From contig CAZIJP010000045.1 in NCBI GenBank assembly GCA_964539615.1, forward strand, positions 1 through 17,654: a DNA stretch of 17,654 nucleotides, given 5' to 3'. Of the stretch, positions 1 to 8,700 are shown in pieces; positions within the stretch are counted from its first letter, which is position 1; each line of letters opens with the position of its first letter. The translations under genes were made by a program, and so were the position numbers. The notes beneath the pieces are model-generated. The model saw only the letters and a program-made list of their open reading frames with translations. It did not search any database and was not told the origin of the DNA. The stretch is from CAYRFE01 sp964539615 (GTDB lineage: Bacteria > Macinerneyibacteriota > Macinerneyibacteria > Macinerneyibacteriales > CAYRFE01).

Positions 1-25
1 AAAGCGGCAGCCAAAACTGCCGCTT
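1..25 (-). terminator. Hairpin terminator at the end of the six-gene envelope operon
   Basis: A 9-bp perfect stem (AAGCGGCAG pairing with CTGCCGCTT) with a 6-base loop lies 12 bases downstream of the last stop codon on the minus strand. The minus-strand sequence continues into T residues right at the window edge, so the U-tract may be cut off. Its place directly after the last barrel gene fits a rho-independent terminator closing the operon. The stem is symmetric and could also serve a convergent gene outside the window. Confidence 0.75.
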
Positions 26-37
26 ACAACGAATCGT

Positions 38-1411
38 TTAAAAAGACATTTTCAAAAATGACTTAACGGTAATATCATGTATATCATTTTCCGGGACCGA
101 TTCATACGCAGTCGTTATATATTCGGTTATGACAGATAACGTATAATTGGAGGAAAAATGATAATCGCTGGTGAACCCGATCAAATACTGTTTGTAATTA
201 TAGTGCAGATAATCTTCCTGAGAATAATCATACGAATCCATGCCGAGTCTGAATTCCGTCGACACATTATTCGCCAGGTCATATTCGGCGATCAAGAGAG
301 CGTTGTTCACAACAGCATCAAATGCATCATACCAAATGTAGTATTCCGTAAAATACGTACGGTCATATGTTTGCTGCTCCCATTTATCTGAGATCGTGAT
401 TGAATGCCCTTCTCCCCAATATGACCATCCTGCCTGAAGCGATAAAATATTGTGATTCCTATAAGCAAGTTTTTCAAAATTTTCCTGATCAAATTCCTGA
501 CGCCCGATCTTTGCCGATAACGTCAGCGGATATTTGAATGCATTGATCTCGGCGCCGATTTTCCACAGCGTATAACTTCCGTCAAGCGAGAAATTCGTTA
601 ATGATTCTTCATATTCCACTGCCTCTTCGTTTTGTTTCACATAGGAACCGAGTAAGTACGGTATGAATGTAGAGGATAGGCGGTATCCGGTCCGTGTATT
701 GATATCGAGCCTTGTATACGGACGATAGGTAAGATCTGAAAAATCATAGTCTTTCGTTTGATACGAAAGCGATGAATAGGAGAGAATAGAATTACGGTAA
801 TAATTCAGGTAGACCTGAGCTTTCATATCGAGCGAGTCCGGGATAAGACTTCCCTCCGCATAACTTACTTTCTCGGTCGATAAACGCACCGAAATGTCCT
901 TGTAATTGAGAGCTGCGCTGGTCATCAGATTAGAATAATCGGGGGTCATCGCCACCATATGTTTGTAAGCTGTTGATGAATAGTGGGAGAAAACATTGAC
1001 CGACACGTCGCGGTTGAGGTATTTCATACCCTCAAGATAGAACGATAATGTCCCCGAATCATTGTCAAGATCGGTGATATCATCAAGGTTACGATAGGAC
1101 ATGTAAAAACGATAATTCCCTATCGCATTATCGGCAATTGCCAATGAAGCTTTTCCGGTGATCTCCGTGTAATACTCATCACGTAAAGCCTCGGCAAAAA
1201 TACTGCCGTACCAAAAACCGTTATTATACATAAGCGTAAGAGCGCCTTCGCCGAATGTTGATGTCTCATTCGCATCTTCCCCGTCAAGCCCTTGATATGT
1301 TGAAAATCTCCCGCCTCCGCCTGCATAGAAATCCCCGTTAAAACTCCACCCTCTCGCTGCCGTAACAGCAGTACATCCGATCAGTAATATTGCAAATAAT
1401 ACTGTTTTCAT
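38..1411 (-). CDS. Outer-membrane beta-barrel protein, second copy (partner of the FecR protein just upstream)
   Basis: A 457-residue exported protein of no family I can name. Residues 1-19 form a signal peptide (two-residue charged start, hydrophobic core, likely cleavage near AVTAA). The mature part is rich in Tyr, Ser, Thr and Asn with alternating polar/apolar stretches and ends in KMSF, a C-terminal Phe typical of BAM-inserted barrels. It is a colinear paralogue of the barrel at 2818-4158: GDFYAGGGG (26-34), FGEGA (53-57), GFWYGS (65-70), an Asp-rich DITDLDNDSG (111-120) and FYLEGMKYLN (124-133) sit at the same residue numbers in both. The start codon overlaps the preceding FecR stop as ATGA, implying translational coupling and a matched protein pair. 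It is the last gene of the operon, followed by a hairpin. Role inferred: outer-membrane channel or anchor working with the FecR protein; the substrate is unknown. Confidence 0.8.
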   Translation of the reverse strand: MKTVLFAILLIGCTAVTAARGWSFNGDFYAGGGGRFSTYQGLDGEDANETSTFGEGALTLMYNNGFWYGSIFAEALRDEYYTEITGKASLAIADNAIGNYRFYMSYRNLDDITDLDNDSGTLSFYLEGMKYLNRDVSVNVFSHYSSTAYKHMVAMTPDYSNLMTSAALNYKDISVRLSTEKVSYAEGSLIPDSLDMKAQVYLNYYRNSILSYSSLSYQTKDYDFSDLTYRPYTRLDINTRTGYRLSSTFIPYLLGSYVKQNEEAVEYEESLTNFSLDGSYTLWKIGAEINAFKYPLTLSAKIGRQEFDQENFEKLAYRNHNILSLQAGWSYWGEGHSITISDKWEQQTYDRTYFTEYYIWYDAFDAVVNNALLIAEYDLANNVSTEFRLGMDSYDYSQEDYLHYNYKQYLIGFTSDYHFSSNYTLSVITEYITTAYESVPENDIHDITVKSFLKMSF

Positions 1412-2754
1412 TTCACCATCACCCGCCCTTCTCCGTCAAGGAATTGCCTCAATGCAGTAAATTCATTCCTCAATTCAAGGAAAGTGAACCGAGAAATGGC
1501 GTCTCCGAATGTATTTGCATAAAAATTAGTTGATAACTCATTAAATTTATCTAAATTCATCACAATGCGGCCAGACATAGTTGTAATATTCAATCTTTCC
1601 GCATTACGCAGCAGTTTTTGATAATCATGGTATTCACGTAAAAGAGGTTCATATCTGTTCATTAATGACTTAAGAATACGGGCGGTCGCTCTGTCCTCAT
1701 CAGAAATTGTATAACCCATGCTGATGTTGTAACGCATATTATATATCCAACCTTGGAAAGATCCGTCTAACGATGCTAAAACAGATGTGTATTCGATCTG
1801 ATATATTTTCATCTTGTCATACAGTGATAGAAGTTTCCTGTTGAAAAGATCCTCCGTCTTTACCAAATCTTTGCATTTTTCAACAGTGCGGTTCAATTCA
1901 TTTATTTTTGCGATCAGTTCATCAGCACGTGACCTTTTCGCCTGATCATCACTTTTCTGACGTTCCTGAAGGCCTAGCATCGCTGCTTTTTCCCACAGAT
2001 CGTACATCGCGGCACGTGTGCCGATATAATTGAAATCGACATTCGTGCCGTCCATCATGAAATCATTTTCCCAGCGTCCGATATCTTCACGCACACGACG
2101 AAAATATTCTTCGTCTGAATCACGGGCTGGTTCATTTTTTTTACCGCCGTCTTCACCGTCATTTCCCAAAAGTCCAAGCAGGTCAAAACCCGGTCCGGTA
2201 TACGGTACGACAGGAGTAAGATTACCCGACGTATCGAAACCGCATGAATTGCCGGCGCCCATCTCGGATTCCGTTCCCTTCGGATCGCGCAGGTATATCG
2301 TGCCTTCTTCACATACAAACTGTGTCCCGGTTGCCGGATCGGTCTCTGAGCCGATGATCGTACCGCGCACCCCGGCAGTACCGAAACGGGTCTCCACCTC
2401 AAATTTTTCACCGACCAATTTTTGCACTTTGAACCATAGTTTTCCTATCGATTGAAAGATCGTTTTTTTCTCGGGGGTAACTGTTTTTATAGTAAATTCC
2501 GTGTTCTCTGACATTTTACAAACAACCTTTTCCCCATAAACGATCTCTGCATAGCTTTTCGCTCCGGTCTTGAGCGTATCTCCCAGTTTAAGCTGATCGC
2601 CTACTTTAACGGGATTCCATTGAGCCTCTCCTGCTTTGATAAGCAGTGAACCTTTGATCAACAGCACTTTGGCTTGCCATTGCTGGTTTTCCTGAGCCAT
2701 AGTTGACGCTATGATCGCAAGAAAGAACACACATACCACAATCACGTTTTTCAT
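1408..2754 (-). CDS. Exported FecR-domain protein with helical C-terminal half, second copy
   Basis: A 448-residue protein starting at the ATG at 2754. A GTG nine bases further upstream would give a longer reading, but it lies inside the Shine-Dalgarno sequence and is not credible as a start. A signal peptide (about residues 1-20, ending TMAQ) leads into a FecR domain (about 28-165): KGSLLIK, the GDTLKTG turn, KSYAEIVYGEK, then FEVETRFGTAGVRGT, the family's VxGVRGT core. Cysteines 79 and 148 are conserved in the paralogue and could form a periplasmic disulfide. A Gly/Asp-rich linker (about 186-215) precedes a long, charged, mostly helical region (about 216-448) ending FLDGEGRVMVK. FecR domains usually sense in cell-surface signalling, but no FecI sigma factor or TonB receptor is nearby. 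The ATGA overlap with the downstream barrel suggests that the two proteins act together. Confidence 0.82.
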   Translation of the reverse strand: MKNVIVVCVFFLAIIASTMAQENQQWQAKVLLIKGSLLIKAGEAQWNPVKVGDQLKLGDTLKTGAKSYAEIVYGEKVVCKMSENTEFTIKTVTPEKKTIFQSIGKLWFKVQKLVGEKFEVETRFGTAGVRGTIIGSETDPATGTQFVCEEGTIYLRDPKGTESEMGAGNSCGFDTSGNLTPVVPYTGPGFDLLGLLGNDGEDGGKKNEPARDSDEEYFRRVREDIGRWENDFMMDGTNVDFNYIGTRAAMYDLWEKAAMLGLQERQKSDDQAKRSRADELIAKINELNRTVEKCKDLVKTEDLFNRKLLSLYDKMKIYQIEYTSVLASLDGSFQGWIYNMRYNISMGYTISDEDRATARILKSLMNRYEPLLREYHDYQKLLRNAERLNITTMSGRIVMNLDKFNELSTNFYANTFGDAISRFTFLELRNEFTALRQFLDGEGRVMVK

Positions 2755-2758
2755 ACGG

Positions 2759-2767
2759 ATCACCTCT
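2759..2767 (-). promoter_or_regulatory. Ribosome binding site deciding the FecR start
   Basis: On the minus strand AGAGGTGAT ends four bases before the ATG at 2754. Its GTG (2763-2761) opens the longer reading frame, so the long form would start inside its own ribosome binding site. The same AGAGGTGAT sequence precedes the large FG-GAP gene. A run of eight A (minus strand, 2774-2767) leads directly into the site and may help ribosome loading. Confidence 0.8.
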
Positions 2768-2777
2768 TTTTTTTATC

Positions 2778-2792
2778 TCGGGATATTCCCGA
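2778..2792 (-). repeat. Small inverted repeat between the two FecR-barrel modules
   Basis: TCGGGA and TCCCGA arms of 6 bp flank a 3-base loop inside the only sizeable gap (about 63 bases) between downstream genes of the operon. There is no T-run after the stem on either strand, so it does not look like a rho-independent terminator. It could be an RNA processing or stability hairpin separating the first module from the second, or chance. No convincing promoter was seen in this gap. Confidence 0.4.
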
Positions 2793-2817
2793 AGTCACTG
2801 TATCAAACAATCCCATA

Positions 2818-4158
2818 TCAGAAATAATACCTCACATAACTTTTAGCATTGATCTCTCTTGTATCATTCTCGACAAACGTCTCAAAATTATTAACGGTCA
2901 TACCTGTTTCTACGTGAAGAGAATACCTGAAAGAAAGCGAGTAGTCAACCGATAGTTTCCCCGTATATTGGAAATAATTAGCGTTAAGTTCATCTTCAAT
3001 AAAATATTTTTTCACTTCAAAACCGAAATCGGCTGATGTGGAAATAGTATCGGTCCAGTCATACTCAGCCGTGACTAAAATAGTATTTACGTAATTACTG
3101 TTTTTTGCTTCCGGATAATCGGTTTCGGCAATATCCTCCACTTTCTGCATTTCCCATTGATTTGCTATATAGAATGAGAGGCTGTTTGTCCAATACGACC
3201 AGTTGATATCCGCCGAATAGATGTTCTTGTTCAAGCGGTTACCGCTTGTGCTTACCATATCATATTCCTGCCGTCCGATCTGAGCGGTCAACACGACCGG
3301 AAATGCAAAAGCATCGATTTCTGCGCCTGCCTTCCATAAGGAATAATTACCGATCTCCCCTTCAAACGCATCCTCGCTTTGAGATGAGTAACTGAACAAA
3401 AGATACGGGATGCAATACGCTGCTGCCCTATATCCGGTACGGGTGGCTATCTCATAGTAACGATAAGACCGGTAATCAGACGTAAAAAAACCGTAGGTCT
3501 TGTTTTCATAACTCACTGAAGATCCGGATACAAACTTTTCCGAATAAATATTCGCGGCAGCTGCGATCTCATAGGAAGAAAAGTCGGGAATACTGCTTCC
3601 CGTATCATAGGTCTGATTTTCTGTCGATACAGTGAGACTATAATCGGAAAACACAAATCCGATCGAATTCGTTAATGTCGAATAATCGTACAACTCATTT
3701 TTCAAATCCTTATATTTTGTCTGGGAATATTGCGAAACAGCATCGACCGAGAAGGTTTCATTAAAGTACTTCATCCCTTCAAAATAGAAAGATGCGGTGC
3801 CGTTGTCATTGTCCGAATCCGTTATATCGTTTTTGTTTTTATAGGAGATATAGGTGCGATAATTACCGAATGAGGGATCTACAAGCGCCATTGATAATTT
3901 ACCTGAAGCCTCGTTATAAAAATCGTCTCGATTCATATCTGCTGTAAAGTTGCCGTACCAATACCCGTTATCAAACGAAAGCGATGAACTTCCTTCACCG
4001 AAAAAAGAAGTTTCATTGTCCTCAATGCCGGAAAAGTCGCTTTTCATCGTATACTTTCCGCTGCCTCCGAGATATATATCTCCGCTCAAATTCCAAGGTT
4101 CCGCGGCTGTGCCGGTTACGGCAATAAGCATCAGTATTGTTATAATCAGCATCTTCAT
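2818..4158 (-). CDS. Outer-membrane beta-barrel protein, first copy (partner of the FecR protein just upstream)
   Basis: A 446-residue exported protein, colinear paralogue of the barrel at 38-1411 and not recognised as a named family. The signal peptide covers about residues 1-19 (cleavage near TGTAA). The mature chain shows amphipathic beta-strand alternation rich in Tyr, Ser and Asn and ends in YVRYYF, with a terminal Phe as in BAM substrates. Shared landmarks are GDIYLGGSG (26-34), FGEGS (53-57), GYWYGN (65-70), the acidic DITDSDNDNG (111-120) and FYFEGMKYFN (124-133). Its ATG overlaps the stop of the upstream FecR gene as ATGA, the same junction as in the second module. The first third is best conserved between copies and the later strands diverge, as expected if exposed loops evolve faster. 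Inferred role: outer-membrane component of a FecR-barrel unit; whether it is a pore or a scaffold cannot be told. Confidence 0.8.
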   Translation of the reverse strand: MKMLIITILMLIAVTGTAAEPWNLSGDIYLGGSGKYTMKSDFSGIEDNETSFFGEGSSSLSFDNGYWYGNFTADMNRDDFYNEASGKLSMALVDPSFGNYRTYISYKNKNDITDSDNDNGTASFYFEGMKYFNETFSVDAVSQYSQTKYKDLKNELYDYSTLTNSIGFVFSDYSLTVSTENQTYDTGSSIPDFSSYEIAAAANIYSEKFVSGSSVSYENKTYGFFTSDYRSYRYYEIATRTGYRAAAYCIPYLLFSYSSQSEDAFEGEIGNYSLWKAGAEIDAFAFPVVLTAQIGRQEYDMVSTSGNRLNKNIYSADINWSYWTNSLSFYIANQWEMQKVEDIAETDYPEAKNSNYVNTILVTAEYDWTDTISTSADFGFEVKKYFIEDELNANYFQYTGKLSVDYSLSFRYSLHVETGMTVNNFETFVENDTREINAKSYVRYYF

Positions 4159-5720
4159 TGCAGAAGCACCTTCCCTTCGGCATTTAAAAATGAATTGATG
4201 ACCATAAATATCTGTTTAAGCTGTCCGAAATTCATAGTAATCTGACAACATCCTTTCTTGACTTTAAAATTGGTTATCAGCGTCACCATTTCTTCGCCTT
4301 CTCTGCTCACACGACCTGAAATGAAAAACACACCTTTGCGCTTTGCTTCGGAAACGATCTTCTCGTAATCGGAAAATTCCCCGCGAAGCGCATCATAACG
4401 CTGCATAAAATAGCGCCATTGACGTGCCTGATCTTTATATTGTGCATAATCGGTAGGCGTTTGTCCGCTTAAATACTGTGCGACCTTGCCCTTTGCAAAT
4501 TCCACCCATTGTGCAGATGACAACATTTTTGAAGAAAACATCTCAAATTCGCGTTTGTATGTTGCAATTTTCTCGCGTGTTGATGTCATACGGGCAAACA
4601 ATTGATCTTCGAATTGGATCACTGATCGGGTCTTTTCCACCGTAAGGATCAATTTGTCAAAATAATTGACCAACGCTTTGAATTTATTCGTCAATTGAAT
4701 CGCTTGACCTGATTGTTTTTCATTGAGTATCGTTAGTGTCTCCTCTATCTTTGATCGGTTTTCCTTCTGCCAGATCACAAACGTATCGATCTTGGGCAGT
4801 AATGCCGAAAAATCTATATTAGATCCTTCAAGCGAGAAGGTCTTTTCCCAACGTTCAGCCTCACTGAATATTTTTTTATACAGATCATCAAACTCCTGCA
4901 ACCCTTCGGAAACTATCAGAGCCCTCCGTAATTGCTCAAACCGTGATTTCAATGATTCAAATCCTGTTCCGGTCAATTTATTCTCGGCAATAAACCTTTC
5001 CGTTTCGGACATGAGCGACGATAACTGCGCAAAGGGTCCTGAAGCATCTTGATCATTTTTCATAAGATCATCGATTTTATTGAATAAGTCGTTAATTTTT
5101 TGCATCCGTTCTTCAAGTGTTCCACCGTCTTCCGGATTACCGAAATTATCAAAGCCGTTGCCTGTCTGTAAGGTCACGATCGGCCGCAGGTTGCCGTCAG
5201 TATCGAATCCTCCGGATTCGCCTGCATTGATGTCTTTTTCAATACCGGTGATAGTGCGCAAATAAACGATGCCCTCTTCGCAGGATATTTCCGTTCCTGT
5301 TGCCGGGTCTGTAGAAGATCCCAATGTTGTTCCGCGTACACCCGCCGTACCGAAACGAGTTTCAACTTCGAATTTTTCCCCGACAAGCTTCTGTACTTTC
5401 AGCCATATCTTTCCGACCGTCTGAACGATCGTCTTTTTTGACTGCTTCATCTCCTTGATCTGCAGTTCCGTATTTTCAGCGAGCTTACAAACGATCTTCT
5501 CGCCGTATACGATCTCTGCATAACTCTTTTTATCGGTTTTGATGATATCGCCAGTGATCAGCGTATCGCCTGCCGCAAGCGGTATCCATTCTTTGTCTTT
5601 TTTCAAAAGGAGTTTACCTTTGATCAACTGAACGCGCACGCCCCATTCATTCGTTTGTCCCTGAACGGCAATAAGCGTAAAAACCGCAAGCATTGCCAGT
5701 ATGAAAATCCTTTTTGCCAT
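4155..5720 (-). CDS. Exported FecR-domain protein with long helical C-terminal half, first copy
   Basis: A 521-residue protein. A signal peptide (about 1-21, ending VQGQ) is followed by a FecR domain (about 27-160) with KGKLLLK, GDIIKT, KSYAEIVYGEK (65-75) and the VxGVRGT-type core FEVETRFGTAGVRGT (117-131). Cysteines 78 and 147 match the other copy. Residues about 200-521 are charged and mostly helical, probably coiled coil. About 70 residues (200-287) have no counterpart in the paralogue. Beyond them WEKTFSLEGSNIDF (291-304) and RYDALRGEFSDYEK (441-454) match it again. Near the end an extra segment carries adjacent cysteines (491-492) before MNFGQL and the shared tail FLNAEGKVLLQ. The start is supported by G-rich sequence just upstream (5731-5727), and the gene follows the FG-GAP gene by 12 bases. 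No sigma-regulator partner is visible; the ATGA-coupled barrel is the likely partner. Confidence 0.83.
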   Translation of the reverse strand: MAKRIFILAMLAVFTLIAVQGQTNEWGVRVQLIKGKLLLKKDKEWIPLAAGDTLITGDIIKTDKKSYAEIVYGEKIVCKLAENTELQIKEMKQSKKTIVQTVGKIWLKVQKLVGEKFEVETRFGTAGVRGTTLGSSTDPATGTEISCEEGIVYLRTITGIEKDINAGESGGFDTDGNLRPIVTLQTGNGFDNFGNPEDGGTLEERMQKINDLFNKIDDLMKNDQDASGPFAQLSSLMSETERFIAENKLTGTGFESLKSRFEQLRRALIVSEGLQEFDDLYKKIFSEAERWEKTFSLEGSNIDFSALLPKIDTFVIWQKENRSKIEETLTILNEKQSGQAIQLTNKFKALVNYFDKLILTVEKTRSVIQFEDQLFARMTSTREKIATYKREFEMFSSKMLSSAQWVEFAKGKVAQYLSGQTPTDYAQYKDQARQWRYFMQRYDALRGEFSDYEKIVSEAKRKGVFFISGRVSREGEEMVTLITNFKVKKGCCQITMNFGQLKQIFMVINSFLNAEGKVLLQ

Positions 5721-5732
5721 ACCTATCCCCCG

Positions 5733-8700
5733 TTATTTTAAAAGAACGATCTTATGAACGCTGGTTTTATTGCCTACCGCCGCTTTGACATAATATACGC
5801 CCGATGACAGAACTCGCCCGTTGTCATCGGTGCCGTTCCAGTTGCGCGTCAATACGCCTTCGGTCGTATACCCTTCGTATAGCTTTTTGACCAAAGCGCC
5901 TTTTACATTGTAGATCATCACTGACACATACTGCGAAGACTCCACCCGCACTTCTATTGTCGTGTTCGGATTGAACGGATTTGGATAATTCATGATTTTT
6001 TTATCATTGAAAAGCAACTTCGGTATCGTCCCGGCCGACACAACCTGACTGATCGATACACTGTTGCCCACATGATCTTCCACCGCTATCGTCACGGTCT
6101 CTGATCCCTCGGAAAGTATCGATGACGGGAACATACCGTCTACGGAAGTATGCACTCCGCTGAGTGCAGTAATTCTGTATTGATATATACCGCTTAACGC
6201 ATCGGTGGCAAGTATAGAGATCATGCCATTCTTTATCGTAACACCGTTCAATTTTGGCGCATCATTATCGGGTTTTACCACATAGGTTCCGGAAACGGCG
6301 ATCGGAGCTTTTATGATACCTGCGAAAATATAATTTTTTCCCTCTTTTCTATAAAACGCTTGTTTTGATGTCAGAGGAGTATTCGAGGTTGCATATAATC
6401 CTTCAGCTAGCGATTGTTCAAATTGCACATCAAATCCGCCCGTACCTACCGGCGAAGCGATAACACGTATCGGCTGCTCGGAATCAGACTGTAATGAGAA
6501 ACCACCCACTATCAGACTTTTTTTTGCCGATATCTCAGCCGTATCAATGCTTAATACGGCAATCTCGGAGCTGAGCAACGGTGTGATCAATACTCCGGCA
6601 CGCCTATATTCAAAACTGAGCGTATGCGTACCGGCAGCTGCCATCGTCAGAAAATTAAATCGTGTGAACTCAAGCCCCGGTACCAGGCACCAGTCATTTT
6701 CCCATCCTGAGAGATGATCGGGGTTCATAAGTATCGGATATAATGCAAAATTACTTTGCGAGATCGTTGATGCTCCGTCCGGGATGTCAAGCGCCGGTGA
6801 TACCGTCAATGAGGCGCTCTCGTTGGTGGTCAATACAACTTTCGGCACAATAATATTTGTTGTTCCGCGTATGACCGAATTGTATGACAAGATCACATCT
6901 CGGAAATTAATGAATTTTATATATAACTGTGTCTTTGCCTGTTCGATCGGAGTACCGGGCGCAGGGCTTATTTCCCAAACCTTAACACCCAAAGAGTCGA
7001 AGAATTTGAATCCGTAACGAATGTAGTTCTCCGAATAGAAATCGGATGTACTTGAATCGGTAAGTAAATAGCGCATATCGGGTATCGTCAATTCATAGAG
7101 TTTGCCGTCTATTGTAGTTGTGTCTGCGGCATCTACCTCATTCATGGGGAGATATTTTGACCATCCGTCAAAATAGATCTCCAATTCCGAATTTACAGGA
7201 AGCTCATTCCCCGAATGATAATATTTAACCATAAATGTATATTCTTCAGATTGGAATCCGCTCTTCGGCAGACATGCGGTATCGTTGAACAAACCAACTC
7301 CTGCAAATTCCAGTCGTATGCCGTTCTGCCGTGTATCAAAACGCCATGATCCGGATCCGCCGGCATCGCTTGACCATTTTATCGTTTTGTCCTTCATTAC
7401 GGCGCCTACTCTCCAATAATAACGGGTATCATATTTGATCGTTGAGCGAACCCACTGTCTTGTGCTTTTTATTCCAGATATTCTTTCAACGGACGAAGCC
7501 ACATTCGCCCAGACAGGTGGTACGATTTGATCGGCCGGAACTTCTATATACTCGAGTATATATGTCTCGGCACCGCTTACTGCAGCCCATTCCATCCATT
7601 GTATCGGCGACTCATTTTCAGCTTCGTTACTTGGTCTCACAAGATACACATTGGAAGTTGTGCCTACGATAAAATACTGTTCGGAAGAAAAAGAAGAACC
7701 GAGATATGCTGTATCGATCGCCTGAACGGCCCATAAATATAATCCGTCTTCCAAACCGGAGACAGTTTTTGTGGTCATTAGACCTGCATTACCGATCTGC
7801 TGAACATACCGGAATCCTGCCGGCAATGTACCGCCGTTGATATGCGACATAGGCGATACGCGATCTCCCTTGCCGGAAATTTTTCCGATATAAATATTAT
7901 AGTTGAGCCCTTCGGGAATAGTATGATCATCATTCGAAGGTGACCAGTTCAACTGAACGGTTGTGGTGTCGATCATTGTGCTGCTGAGCGCACCCGGAGC
8001 TTCCGGGTTGCTGTTGAACGGCGCTACATTATTGCGAAGGACCTTGATGCCGTTTATTTCGTTGTAAACGATATCAAGTCTTCCGTCTATATTATAGTCG
8101 CTCCATTGCGCAAAACCATTCTGGTTGCCCGTCGCCAACGGCAAACCGCCGGTCATTGAGCTGAACGTTCCGTCGTTGGTATAGACATACATCTCAAGCA
8201 TCGGCGCCGACATATTGGTATTACCGCACATCAGCAGGTCGAGGTCGCCGTCGTTATCATAATCGCCCCAGCTTACTGAAGCTTCTTTCATGTTTTTGAT
8301 CGATGCTTCGGGCGCTTGTATAAAATTTCCCGTGCCGTCATTGTAATATAAAGCCGTGTACGGGGCCATTCCCTGCGCGCCGGCGATAACAACGTCTACA
8401 GAACCGTCATTATTATAATCACCGAATGCGGCATCGGCATCCGTTACCGCGTTCAGGATACTGCCTTGGGTAAAATGTCCGGCACCGTCATTCACATACA
8501 TTATGGCCATAGGAGTACCCGACAATCCGGTAATGAGCAGATCGATATCTCCGTCGTTATCGATATCAGCCGAATCGACCGATTGATTGGAGACACTCGG
8601 TAAGCCGGTTGATGTATTTAATACGAAATAAGTATTGTTCGGGTCCCAAATATATTCATAAAAAGCATAACTTGTGCCGTCAAATCCTGATAGCAAGAGG

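Noticed and set aside
1370..1411. Lipobox-like LIGC at residues 10-13 of the second barrel, suggesting a lipoprotein
   Set aside because: The hydrophobic stretch before the Cys is very short, a normal signal peptidase I site (AVTAA) follows, and the paralogous barrel has no Cys there.
2135..2142. Run of eight A (minus strand) in the second FecR coding region as a phase-variation tract
   Set aside because: Runs of eight A also occur in the FG-GAP gene (6518-6525) and the chemotaxis receptor (13095-13102), so this is ordinary Lys/Asn codon use.
2055..2411. 118-residue and similar open frames overlapping the FecR genes (also 5174-5386)
   Set aside because: They lie in another frame of strongly supported FecR coding sequence, lack ribosome binding sites and have no recognisable domain.
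2755..2763. GTG start giving the second FecR protein three extra residues (MIR)
   Set aside because: The GTG is inside the AGAGGTGAT ribosome binding site of the ATG at 2754, which starts a normal signal peptide.
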